From the NCBI GenBank assembly GCA_050485645.1, contig JBJHBT010000040.1, positions 1 to 36,749 on the forward strand: a DNA stretch of 36,749 nucleotides. The letters are read 5' to 3'. The notes under the pieces are model-generated. The model saw nothing but the letters and a program-made list of their open reading frames with translations, searched no databases and was not told where the DNA came from. Positions 7,577 through 15,852 of the stretch are shown here, one piece after another. The position numbers were made by a program, and so were the translations under genes. The DNA is from JBJHBP01 sp050485645 (GTDB lineage Bacteria; Pseudomonadota; Gammaproteobacteria; Steroidobacterales; Rariloculaceae). The first letter of the stretch is position 1. The number at the start of each line of letters is the position of its first letter.

Positions 7577-9246
7577 CCCGTCTACTGCAGGACGTCGTCA
7601 CCGAAAGGGCCTTTTTACGTCCCGACGCGATGGCGGTGGTGTCTGATTCCGAACGGCTGTCATATGCGGCGCTCGAGGAGTCCAGCAACCGGCTCGCGAA
7701 TCTGCTGGTCGACATGGGTTACGGTCGCGGTGATCGGATCGGGCTGTGCATGCCCAAGGTTCCCGCCGCGATTGTCGGGCTGCTTGGTGTCCTGAAGGCC
7801 GGCGCCGCCTATGTGCCGCTCGACCCGGCCGAGCCGGCGGCACGACTTGCACGCACGCTGGAGTCGGCCGATTGCCGCTGCATTCTTGCCTGCGGCGATG
7901 GCGCCGTCCTCCAGGACGCGATCCGGGCAGCCCGACTGCGCGCGCCGCCGGTGATCGGATGGCTCGACACGGATGTGGCGCACAGCGGGTCAGAGGTTTT
8001 CACGATCACCGAGCTCGCGGCGTTCGCGCCGACAGCGCCGGCAACGGCTGCAACCGACGGTGACCTGGCTCAGATCCTGTATACGTCCGGGTCCACCGGA
8101 ACGCCGAAGGGCGTCATGATCACACACGCGACGATTCTGAGCTTCATCGACTGGGCTGTCGGCTATTTCGGTGTCGGTGAGTCCGACCGCGTTTCCCAGC
8201 ATGCACCCCTGCGTTTCGATCTCTCCACCTTCGATATATTCGGTGCGCTAAGCGCAGGCGCGGAGCTTCATCTGGTACCACCGGAGCTCAACGTTCTGCC
8301 GCACAGGCTGGCGCAGTTCATTCGCGACCGACAGCTGACACAGTGGCTATCGGTGCCGGCCGTTCTCAATATGATGGCCAGGTTCGACGTCGTCGAAGCC
8401 GATGACTTTCCGCATCTGCGGCGCGTGCTGTTTTTGGGCGAAGTGCTGCCGACGCCGGTCCTCATCCACTGGATGCGGCGCCTTCCCCATGTGAGCTTCT
8501 CGAACCTGTACGGGCCGACGGAAGCAACCATCGCAAGCACCTGTTACACGGTGCCCGAAGTTCCGCGCGATCCGCGGGCGCCGATTCCGATCGGCAGGCC
8601 CTGCGCGGGTGAGGATGTGCTCGTGCTCGACGAGCAGCTGCAGCGCGTCGCACGGGGGGAAGTGGGCGACCTGTACATTCGCGGCAGCGGGCTCAGCGCC
8701 GGCTACTGGCGCGATGCGGAAAAGACCGCGGCGGCCTTCATTGCCGACCCGGAAGATGACGCTGCCGGCGCCCGTCTGTACAGAACCGGCGATCGGGGAT
8801 GCGTCGGCACCGACGGCCTGCTTTATTTTTCCGGTCGTCGCGACATGCAAATCAAGTGCCGTGGATATCGGATCGAGCTGGGCGAAATCGAGGCTGCCCT
8901 GCACACGGTCGCGCAGCTGCGCGAAAGCGTCGTCGTTGCGATCGCGTCCGAGGGATTCGAAGGCACGCTGATCTGCTGCGCCTATGCGCCGAACGACATC
9001 GACGGATTCTCACCGCGCCAGCTGCGCGCGGAGCTGGCGGGCCTGCTGCCCGGACACATGCTGCCGATGCGCTGGCTGAGCTGCGAGCGGCTGCCGAAAA
9101 ACGCCACCGGCAAGATCGATCGCGCCGGACTGGCGGATACGTTCCGCGCCAACGAGCAGGAGAGGACCCGTGCGGCGTCCCCCGGCTGCCCGCCCCTGCA
9201 GGACTCATCGCCGCAGATTGCGGCACATACCACCCACGAGACTTGA
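7573..9246 (+). CDS. Stand-alone NRPS-type adenylation enzyme
   Basis: The 557-residue protein starts at ATG 7573, overlapping the previous stop. It contains the A-domain core motifs in order: LSYAALEESSNRLANLL, LKAGAAYVPLDP, LYTSGSTGTPKGVMITH, FDLSTFDIFGALSAGA, NLYGPTEATI, GDLYIRGSGLSAGYW, YRTGDRG, GRRDMQIKCRGYRIELGEIE and the C-terminal catalytic Lys in LPKNATGKIDR. There is no condensation, carrier or thioesterase domain. The Asp of FDLS (position 235 in GrsA numbering) that binds an alpha-amino group is present, so an amino acid is the likely substrate. A hand-aligned pocket reads D-L-F-L-L-L-L-I-A-K, resembling no code I can name with confidence. It would adenylate its substrate and load the carrier protein encoded 17 bases downstream. 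DltA-like and PltF-like free-standing A domains are functional parallels. Confidence 0.92.
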   Translation: MTRLLQDVVTERAFLRPDAMAVVSDSERLSYAALEESSNRLANLLVDMGYGRGDRIGLCMPKVPAAIVGLLGVLKAGAAYVPLDPAEPAARLARTLESADCRCILACGDGAVLQDAIRAARLRAPPVIGWLDTDVAHSGSEVFTITELAAFAPTAPATAATDGDLAQILYTSGSTGTPKGVMITHATILSFIDWAVGYFGVGESDRVSQHAPLRFDLSTFDIFGALSAGAELHLVPPELNVLPHRLAQFIRDRQLTQWLSVPAVLNMMARFDVVEADDFPHLRRVLFLGEVLPTPVLIHWMRRLPHVSFSNLYGPTEATIASTCYTVPEVPRDPRAPIPIGRPCAGEDVLVLDEQLQRVARGEVGDLYIRGSGLSAGYWRDAEKTAAAFIADPEDDAAGARLYRTGDRGCVGTDGLLYFSGRRDMQIKCRGYRIELGEIEAALHTVAQLRESVVVAIASEGFEGTLICCAYAPNDIDGFSPRQLRAELAGLLPGHMLPMRWLSCERLPKNATGKIDRAGLADTFRANEQERTRAASPGCPPLQDSSPQIAAHTTHET

Positions 9247-9263
9247 ACACGGAGAAGCGAACC

Positions 9264-9509
9264 ATGCCCGAACTGAACACTCTTCTCGATCAGCTGCGCG
9301 ACGGATTCACGGAGATATTCGAGATCGAAGCGCCCGGAGCCGATGCCGATCTGATCGACGGTGGGATTCTCGATTCCTTTCAGCTGGTCGAGCTGCTCAC
9401 CTTCCTTGATCTGCGATTTGGCCTGAAAGTCGAGCTCGAGCAGATGGAACTCGACGACCTGCGCACACTGGAGCGGCTCACGCGGCTCATCGCGAAGAAT
9501 CGTCACTGA
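9264..9509 (+). CDS. Acyl/peptidyl carrier protein
   Basis: An 81-residue four-helix carrier protein with the phosphopantetheine site Ser38 in GGILDSFQLVELL, followed by the acidic helix and LEQMELDDLRTLERL typical of stand-alone carriers. GGAGAAG (9251-9257) precedes the ATG by 6 bases. It immediately follows the adenylation gene and is surely its partner. No phosphopantetheinyl transferase is encoded in the window, so a housekeeping enzyme must activate it. Its last 7 bases overlap, tail to tail, the end of the minus-strand lyase gene. Confidence 0.92.
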   Translation: MPELNTLLDQLRDGFTEIFEIEAPGADADLIDGGILDSFQLVELLTFLDLRFGLKVELEQMELDDLRTLERLTRLIAKNRH

Positions 9510-11752
9510 GCCGGAGCTCGGGTTTCCACCGTCGATCCTGCGCCGCACAGACGGATACGGCGGTCGTCCAGCTGCACGAGCCAGCCGCATTCCTCCGGTT
9601 CGACCGCTACCGATTGCGGCTCGCAGCCGACGCGCAGCAGGGCGAGAAACTCGGCGTTGGCGGAGGCGTCCGAGCTGACAAAATGGCCGTGCCATTGCGG
9701 ATCCCTCGTGCCCTGGGGCGGGGCGGAAAACTCATCGGTCTGCGCGAAACTCACGGCAGGCGCGTGCAGCAGGTCTATGCACAGTTCCATTGCGCCACTT
9801 CGAATCCGGATCGATCGCTCGGCGTCGACGAGAATGCGGTGCAGGGCATGAATGTTCCACTCCCAGCGCCGTGGCTGCGCCGACTCCAGCACGTCATGAA
9901 TCAGCACGGAGCCGGGACGAAGGTAGACGAGCGTGCGGTCCGCGCGACTCAGCGCGCCGCCATAGGCGCTGGCCGCATCCGCGCTGACAATGTCGTAGTC
10001 CTGCCGGTGTGTGAAATGCGTGATCGCCCCCGGGGCGCGCTCATCGGTCTCCTCGAAGACCAGTTGGCCGTGACCGCCGTCGAACGTAATCGCGTTGTGC
10101 GCGATGGTTTGTTTGTACCAGTGTCGCCAGTGCGCCGACCGATACCCGTCGTAATAGCCGGAGTCGATCGCCAGGCGTTCTCCGCCGGCGTTGAGGACGA
10201 AACTGTTCTGATCGGCATGGCTGTGGTTGTACGAACCGTAAGGGCTGCTCTTGAAGTAGATCGAGACGCGTTCAAGGTTCTGCAGACTGCTGTGCATGGC
10301 GGTCCAGCCGATCGATGGAAAGTGCCGCGCGTTCGCTGTGTCGGATGGCAGGGCGGCGGCATCGTCGGGGTCTGCCGCCGGTGCCAGCAGCAGTTCGAGC
10401 CGCGCCGGATCCTCGCCATCGAGCGCGGCCGCATACCAGCGGCCGAGCGGGGAGGGTGCGAAGCGGGCGTAAGCCTTGCCAAGGCGTGCCCGGACTTCGG
10501 TCAGGGGCAGCTCGGCGCCGTCGCCGAAAGCACCGGCGGGTGCGCCGGGCGGCAGGAAGTAGGCGAGGTATTCAGGGAAATTGCGTGCCCAGGCTTTGCC
10601 AGCGAGGTCGACGTCGGCGACCCAGCGCAGCACGTACCACGCCAGCAGCGATCCGCTGATGTCCCACAGTGCGTAGGCAGTGCCATTCGCGAAGCCGCCA
10701 TCCTCACCGCCCCACGGGCTCGTCCAGTGCACGGCCAGCGGCAGCGCGTCGCGGATCCAGACGGCGGCGGAGGGGAGGTCGCCGGCGAGCAGCACGGCCA
10801 TCGCGGCGAGATGGGTCAGCGTGCGACTGCGGTGGGAGTCGAACGGTTGGGCGGCGAATTTTCGGTTGACGATGATGTCCTCGTAGATGTCGGCAATGCG
10901 CACTTCAAGCGTGGCAAGCAGCAGTTGCCGGTCGTCGTCGCTGAGCGTGGGCGCCAGCCAGTCATACAGCAGTGCCAGCGCCCAGGTGATCTCGCGGGCC
11001 TGCTCATCGCTGTACGCGTACGAGGTGATGCCGTCTGGTGCCCGGCTTGCAAGATGGCGCGCATGGCGCACGGCTTCCTCGCGATAGCGCTTCTCCCCGG
11101 TCACGATCCAGGCGAACGCGACATCGAGGGCGTCGCGGGGTTGCGGTGCCTCGGGCAGCGGTGCGTCCAGGCGGTCGGCGACGCTGCCGCGCAGGTGATC
11201 GAGGCCGGCGTGGTTGTCGGCCAGCAGCGTCGCACGCAGCGCGTTCCTGTCCGGTGGCAGGGCACGCGGCCGCGCCATGGTGCTGGCACTGTCCAGAATC
11301 ATGCGCCAGTCCGGGATCACGAACGGCCGGGCGGTCGCGGTGACGACGAACCGCCGGACAGGGCCGTCGACGCGCCTGCCATCAGGCGCTTCAATCGCGA
11401 TCCGCCATTGATAGTCCCCGGGGGGCAGCACCTGCGGCCATGCCAGCCAGTTGTGCTCCGTCAGCATGGTCCTGACATGGCCGTCCGGATGACGCAGACG
11501 AAATTCATAGATCGCGCCGGGCGCTGCAGCGGGCCAGCTGAAGTCTGGCGGCGACTGTTCCACACGCGCGCAGTCGGCCGGACGTACCTGCAGCGGTTGG
11601 GCGATGACGGTGAACGTGCCCTGCGCCATCGGTGTACAGTCGACGGCACCGGCCGTCGGCATGGTGATGCACGTGAGCGCGATGAGCAACACGGCGGCGT
11701 ACGCCGTCATTCGGCCAGTGAGGTTCGTGGCATCTGGTGTTCCAGGCTGCAT
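9503..11752 (-). CDS. Secreted heparinase II/III-like lyase (DUF4962 type)
   Basis: I place the start at ATG 11752 (749 residues), giving a short polar N-terminus, an Arg and a hydrophobic signal segment ending TAGA; ATG 11797 and 11710 are alternatives and none has a clear ribosome site. After the signal come a beta-sandwich region (about 25-125), an alpha/alpha barrel with WALALLYDWLAP and a TSPWGGEDGGFANGTAY loop, then the heparinase II/III beta domain with SYNHSHADQNSF (His510, His512) and HNAITFDGG, which contain catalytic and metal-site residues in this family. Members cleave uronate-containing polysaccharides by beta-elimination. It is tail to tail with the carrier-protein gene and head to head with a glycosyltransferase gene, so it probably has its own promoter. 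A role in trimming or degrading the EPS made here is inferred. Confidence 0.85.
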   Translation of the reverse strand: MQPGTPDATNLTGRMTAYAAVLLIALTCITMPTAGAVDCTPMAQGTFTVIAQPLQVRPADCARVEQSPPDFSWPAAAPGAIYEFRLRHPDGHVRTMLTEHNWLAWPQVLPPGDYQWRIAIEAPDGRRVDGPVRRFVVTATARPFVIPDWRMILDSASTMARPRALPPDRNALRATLLADNHAGLDHLRGSVADRLDAPLPEAPQPRDALDVAFAWIVTGEKRYREEAVRHARHLASRAPDGITSYAYSDEQAREITWALALLYDWLAPTLSDDDRQLLLATLEVRIADIYEDIIVNRKFAAQPFDSHRSRTLTHLAAMAVLLAGDLPSAAVWIRDALPLAVHWTSPWGGEDGGFANGTAYALWDISGSLLAWYVLRWVADVDLAGKAWARNFPEYLAYFLPPGAPAGAFGDGAELPLTEVRARLGKAYARFAPSPLGRWYAAALDGEDPARLELLLAPAADPDDAAALPSDTANARHFPSIGWTAMHSSLQNLERVSIYFKSSPYGSYNHSHADQNSFVLNAGGERLAIDSGYYDGYRSAHWRHWYKQTIAHNAITFDGGHGQLVFEETDERAPGAITHFTHRQDYDIVSADAASAYGGALSRADRTLVYLRPGSVLIHDVLESAQPRRWEWNIHALHRILVDAERSIRIRSGAMELCIDLLHAPAVSFAQTDEFSAPPQGTRDPQWHGHFVSSDASANAEFLALLRVGCEPQSVAVEPEECGWLVQLDDRRIRLCGAGSTVETRAPAQ

Positions 11753-11978
11753 GAGCGCTGTCGCCGTCGCGGGCTTGGTGATTACTGTGGAGATCATGGG
11801 TGCACAGCTGGCCTTGTGGCGTCGGCGGGCGTTCGTTCCTGGATAGCAGATGCGTTGGACGTGCGCGTCAGCCACGCCTGGTCCGTGTGGATCATCCGTG
11901 TGCGGTAGGCTTAACGGACTAGCTGGCGCAGCGCCTGCCATCGTGACACCTTCACGGGCGCGGCGTAGCTTGGCAGCG

Positions 11979-13145
11979 ATGAGAATCTGCTTTCTGGGAC
12001 TTGAGAATCTGCCGGTGCTGGCGCCGGAGTTCGGCGGGTTTTCCGTTGGCGGTGCGCAGGTTCAGCAGACACTGCTGGCCCGTGCACTTGCCCGCGCCGG
12101 TCACACCGTCAGCATGGTGGTTGCGGACTACGGCCAGCCGGACGGATGCAGCTGGGATGGCGTCCGCACGTTCAGGGCCTGCGCGCCCGACGCCGGCCTT
12201 CCGCTGTTGCGCTTCGTGTATCCGCGCTGGACCTCCATCTGGTCTGCGTTGCGTCGGGCTGACGCGGATCTTTACTACACCAGCTGCGCGGGCATGCAGG
12301 TCGGCCTTCTGGCGGCATTCTGCCATCAGCACGGCAAGCCCTTCGTGTTCCGCATTGCGAGCGACACCGACTGTGATCCGTCCACGGTGCTCGTGCGCCT
12401 GGCGCGCGACCGGTGGCTGTATCGCCGGGGCCTGCGCCGCGCCAATGCCATTCTCGTGCAGTCGCAACACCAGGCAAGCCTGCTCGCCAGCCGCTTTGGA
12501 CTGCCGAGCCGTCGCGCCGGCTCGCTGGTCGACGCGCCGGAGCGATCGACCGTTGCGCGCGACATCGACCTGCTGTTTGTCGGGAATATCCGTGCCATCA
12601 AGCGGCCCGACGTGATGCTCGCGCTGGCCGCCCGCCTTCCCGCCCTCAGCGTGCACATGGTCGGTGGGGCATTGCCGGGCGAAGAAGCGCTGTACCACTC
12701 CACGCAGCGTCAGGCCGCTGCGCTGCCGAACGTCGTCTTCCACGGCCGCCTGCCCTATGCGGATACCAATGCGCTGTATCGACGGGCACGTCTGCTGGTG
12801 AGCACGTCGCAGGTGGAGGGATTCCCGAATACCTACCTGCAGAGCTGGGTGAGGGGAGTGCCGGTCGTTGCCCTCTTTGATCCCGACGGAGTGATCCGGC
12901 GCGAGCGTCTGGGTATCGCGGCCGATTCGTCAGACGGGCTGCGGGACGCGGTCGAGGCGTTGCTGGGCGAGCCGGGAGCCTGGGAGGCGGCAAGTGAACG
13001 CTGCCGCGCGTTCATGGCGCGCGAGTACGGCGAGGCGAGCATGATCGCCCCTTATATCGAGACTTTCGAGTCGATCGTCGATGCAGGCGCTACTGACGGT
13101 ACGGCCGCGGTAGCGCTGGCCGCAAGCAAGGTCCACCGTGTCTGA
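11979..13145 (+). CDS. Glycosyltransferase family 4
   Basis: The start at ATG 11979 gives MRICFLGLENLPVLAPEFGGFSVGG, the usual first strand plus Gly-rich donor loop of GT-B enzymes. The 388-residue protein has an N-terminal acceptor domain (to about 195) and a C-terminal nucleotide-sugar domain with LLFVGNIRAIKRPDVMLAL, NVVFHGRLPYADTNALYRRA and the EX7E-region equivalent STSQVEGFPNTYLQSWVRGVPVVA, where Glu contacts the donor. It would add one sugar to the lipid-linked repeat unit at the inner membrane face; sugar identity is not readable. It overlaps the next gene by 8 bases, indicating one operon with the deacetylase and GNAT genes. Confidence 0.88.
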   Translation: MRICFLGLENLPVLAPEFGGFSVGGAQVQQTLLARALARAGHTVSMVVADYGQPDGCSWDGVRTFRACAPDAGLPLLRFVYPRWTSIWSALRRADADLYYTSCAGMQVGLLAAFCHQHGKPFVFRIASDTDCDPSTVLVRLARDRWLYRRGLRRANAILVQSQHQASLLASRFGLPSRRAGSLVDAPERSTVARDIDLLFVGNIRAIKRPDVMLALAARLPALSVHMVGGALPGEEALYHSTQRQAAALPNVVFHGRLPYADTNALYRRARLLVSTSQVEGFPNTYLQSWVRGVPVVALFDPDGVIRRERLGIAADSSDGLRDAVEALLGEPGAWEAASERCRAFMAREYGEASMIAPYIETFESIVDAGATDGTAAVALAASKVHRV

Positions 13146-14220
13146 AATACCGTTCATCATCACGGTTGACACCGAAGGCGACAATCTCTGGGCGCGGCCG
13201 CGCGACATTACGACGCGCAATGCCGGCTTCCTGCCCCGGTTCCAGGCGCTGTGCGAGCGGTTTCGCTTCAAACCGGTTTACCTGACGAACTACGAAATGG
13301 CGATGTCCGATACGTTCCGCGACTTCGGCCGGGATGTCGTGCAGCGGTCGGCCGGAGAAATCGGCATGCACCTGCATGCCTGGAACTCGCCGCCTTTGAC
13401 GCCGCTCAGCCGCGACGACCTCAGGTTCCATCCGTATCTGCCGGAGTACCCCGACGCCGTCATGCGGGAAAAGATCAGCTCACTCACACGGCTGCTCGAG
13501 GAGCGGTTCGAGCAGCGCATCACCAGTCATCGTGCCGGACGCTGGGGGTTCGACGGCCGCTACGCGGCCATGCTGCTGGAACAGGGATACAGGGTGGACT
13601 GTTCGGTGACGCCGTTCGTCGACTGGAGAGCGAATCCGGGTGCGCCGGACGGGGAGGGTGGACCCGACTATCGGCATTTTCCGCGCCGCGCCTACTATCT
13701 CGATCCTGTCGATATCATGCGTTCAGCGGACGAGGGGCTGCTCGAGGTGCCGATGACCGTGCGCACCAGCAACCTGTACCGCAAGGCCTCGATCATCTAC
13801 CAGGTGCCGCTGCTGCGCCGGGTCGCCAATCGCGTGTCGCCCGGCGTGACCTGGCTGTGCCCTATTCAGCCTACCCTGCGGACCGGCCTGCAGCGTCACC
13901 TTAAGGTCATGCTGAGTGCAGCCCGTCGGGCGAAAGCGGATGCCGACGTACAGCATCTGCAGTTCATGGTGCACTCTTCCGAGCTGATGCCCGGTGGCAG
14001 TCCCGAGATTCGCAGCCATGCAGACATCGAGCTGCTCTATGAGCACCTCGAGAGACTTTTCACCGACGTGTCGCAGTGGTGCTGCGGCAGGACGCTCTCG
14101 GAGTTTGCTTCCGGTTTTCACTCAGCGTCTGAGCTTGCGACGCCAAAGGCGGCGTACACCGCCCCCGGCGCAGCGCAGTCGTCCGGCGGCGGCGCATGTG
14201 CCGGCGAGCTACGCGGCTGA
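13138..14220 (+). CDS. Polysaccharide deacetylase-like protein
   Basis: This 360-residue protein (GTG start overlapping the previous stop) shows a NodB-like carbohydrate esterase 4 arrangement: FIITVDTEGD at residues 5-14 as motif 1 (Asp and Glu for base and metal), EIGMHLHAWNSPP as the two-His metal motif, SHRAGRWGFDGRY as motif 3, and QFMVHSSELMPGG late in the chain as the His motif. This is the variant seen in WalW-like deacetylases of cell-surface clusters. The family removes N- or O-acetyl groups from polymer sugars. No signal peptide is visible, so it may act on cytoplasmic lipid-linked intermediates. The last 40 residues are Ala/Gly/Ser-rich and probably disordered. Confidence 0.78.
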   Translation: MSEIPFIITVDTEGDNLWARPRDITTRNAGFLPRFQALCERFRFKPVYLTNYEMAMSDTFRDFGRDVVQRSAGEIGMHLHAWNSPPLTPLSRDDLRFHPYLPEYPDAVMREKISSLTRLLEERFEQRITSHRAGRWGFDGRYAAMLLEQGYRVDCSVTPFVDWRANPGAPDGEGGPDYRHFPRRAYYLDPVDIMRSADEGLLEVPMTVRTSNLYRKASIIYQVPLLRRVANRVSPGVTWLCPIQPTLRTGLQRHLKVMLSAARRAKADADVQHLQFMVHSSELMPGGSPEIRSHADIELLYEHLERLFTDVSQWCCGRTLSEFASGFHSASELATPKAAYTAPGAAQSSGGGACAGELRG

Positions 14221-15302
14221 GCAGGGTTCGCCCCGCCACGGCCGACGACATTCCCGGCGTCGTGCGGCTGTTCGGAAGAAAGTTTCCGAACAACGGCTGG
14301 CGTTCCGATGCCGCCTGCGCGCGGTACTTCAACGATATGGTGTTCGGCAATCCGTGGTATGACGCGGAGATTCCGTCCTGGGTGGCGGAGTCGGACGGCG
14401 CGATCACCGGGTTCTATGGCATCCAGCCCCGCGCGATGGTGTTTCGCGGCCAGGCCGTGCGTGTGGCGGTCGGTTTCAACTTCATGGTCGATACCAAGAA
14501 AGCGGGGGGATTGACCGCGTTCGAGCTGCTGCGGGCACACTTCTCCGGCCCGCAGGATCTGACTTTGTCGGATGGGGCCGCGGCACAGCTACTGCCGCTA
14601 TGGACCCGCGTCGGCGGCCGCTCGCCGCTCGCCTATAACCTGCACTGGGTGCGGCCGCTGCAGCCGGCGCGCTATGCGTTGCAGTTGTTGAGCCGGCGCG
14701 GCCCGGCTTCGCGCGCCCTGTCGCTCGCGGCCCGGCCGCTGGCTGTGGTGACGGACACACTTGCGGTCCGGCTGCGGCCGAACCGGTTTTTTTCGGCAGC
14801 GTCGCCAGTTACGGAAGAACCGCTGTCGGCGGCCACGATCGACGCCGACTTTGCCGGGCTCGTGAGCGGCAAGGCCCTGCGGCCTGTATACGACGCCAAC
14901 TCTTTCAATTGGCTGCTGCGGCAGCTGGGTGACAAACCGCGCGGGGCGTTGCGGGCGCGTCGGGTGCTGGACGGAACACGGCTGCTCGGCTGGTACATCT
15001 ATTTTCTGGGTACACGCGGGACGAGCGAGCTGGTGCAGCTGGTGGCACGAGAAGGCGCTTACGACACGGTGTTGCGGGGCCTGCTCGGGGACGCCTTTCG
15101 GTATGGTGCACAGGCGGTCCGCGGGCGACTCGATCCCGATGCCGCGCGGCCCCTGTCGCGTAGGCATTGCTGGTTGCGGTGGGATGAGCCGGTAACGCTA
15201 GTGCATTCGCGCGAACCGGAGATTGTCGCGGCTATCGAGCGCGGTGATGCGTTTCTGAGCCGTCTCGAAGGCGAGTGGTGGATGCGCTTCGCTAGCGGTT
15301 GA
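14196..15302 (+). CDS. GNAT-family acetyltransferase-like protein
   Basis: This 368-residue protein overlaps the deacetylase gene by 25 bases at its 5' end. Its N-terminal half reads like a GNAT fold: VRPATADDIPGVVRLFGRKF, then SWVAESDGAITGFYGIQPRAMVFRG and VAVGFNFMVD before a helix (TAFELLRAHF), the layout of acetyl-CoA binding in long GNAT proteins. The C-terminal half (about 190-368) is less conserved and includes WYIYFLGTRGTSELVQL. Similar long GNAT proteins occur in EPS clusters, but their substrates are mostly unknown. A plausible job is acetylating an amino sugar of the repeat unit. It ends tail to tail with an 11-base overlap against the minus-strand GNAT gene. Confidence 0.65.
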   Translation: MCRRATRLSRVRPATADDIPGVVRLFGRKFPNNGWRSDAACARYFNDMVFGNPWYDAEIPSWVAESDGAITGFYGIQPRAMVFRGQAVRVAVGFNFMVDTKKAGGLTAFELLRAHFSGPQDLTLSDGAAAQLLPLWTRVGGRSPLAYNLHWVRPLQPARYALQLLSRRGPASRALSLAARPLAVVTDTLAVRLRPNRFFSAASPVTEEPLSAATIDADFAGLVSGKALRPVYDANSFNWLLRQLGDKPRGALRARRVLDGTRLLGWYIYFLGTRGTSELVQLVAREGAYDTVLRGLLGDAFRYGAQAVRGRLDPDAARPLSRRHCWLRWDEPVTLVHSREPEIVAAIERGDAFLSRLEGEWWMRFASG

Positions 15303-15852
15303 AGGCCGACGCGACAGCGGGGAACTCGCTTTCACGGGCGGCATCCCGGCTTGACAGTTCCCGATGTTCGCTCGCGAGCAGGTCGTACAGTTCGCGGCCG
15401 TACAAGCGGTCGCCCATACGGTGGCATTCACGTTGACGGCCAATGTATCGGAAGCCGAGACGTTCGACGATGCGTCTTGAGGGATTGGTTTCGACGACCC
15501 ACGTGTTGATGACGTGCAGGCCGAGCTCGTGAAACGCGATGCTCAGGAACTTCGACCACGCGAACGTTGCATAACCGTGACGGCGAAAGGCTTTCTCGCC
15601 CGTGACTCCCCAGAACGTCGCCGAGCCGGCGTTGCGATCGATGTTGTTCAGCCCGACAATGCCAATCGGCACATCGTCTTCGTTCACGCAGACACGCAGG
15701 AAATGCGTGTCGCGCTGGCTCATGACTTTCACCAGGAAGGGCGTCACGCGCTGACCGCCGGCGAAGTCCAGCCACTTGCTGTTTTCGGGATCCGCCAGCC
15801 AGCCGGCCACGCGCTCAACGAGATCGCGATCCTGCACGGGTACGAGCTTCAT
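15292..15852 (-). CDS. RimJ/RimL-type GNAT acetyltransferase
   Basis: A compact 186-residue single-domain N-acetyltransferase. PIGIVGLNNIDRNAGSATFWGVTGEKAFRRHGYATFAWSKF holds the beta4/beta5 strands and the acetyl-CoA pyrophosphate loop (RRHGYA), and VVETNPSRRIVERLGFRYIGRQ is the signature C-terminal strand-helix. Members acetylate amino groups, and in polysaccharide clusters the usual targets are amino sugars bound to nucleotides (as with PseH). The ATG overlaps the upstream glycosyltransferase stop in ATGA. It is the last gene of the long minus-strand series. Confidence 0.85.
   Translation of the reverse strand: MKLVPVQDRDLVERVAGWLADPENSKWLDFAGGQRVTPFLVKVMSQRDTHFLRVCVNEDDVPIGIVGLNNIDRNAGSATFWGVTGEKAFRRHGYATFAWSKFLSIAFHELGLHVINTWVVETNPSRRIVERLGFRYIGRQRECHRMGDRLYGRELYDLLASEHRELSSRDAARESEFPAVASAFNR

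Noticed and set aside
9614..11908. A 764-codon plus-strand open frame opposite the secreted heparinase gene
   Set aside because: It is antisense to a protein with clear heparinase motifs, is Arg/Gly/Val-biased and has no domain; long antisense frames are expected at this GC content.
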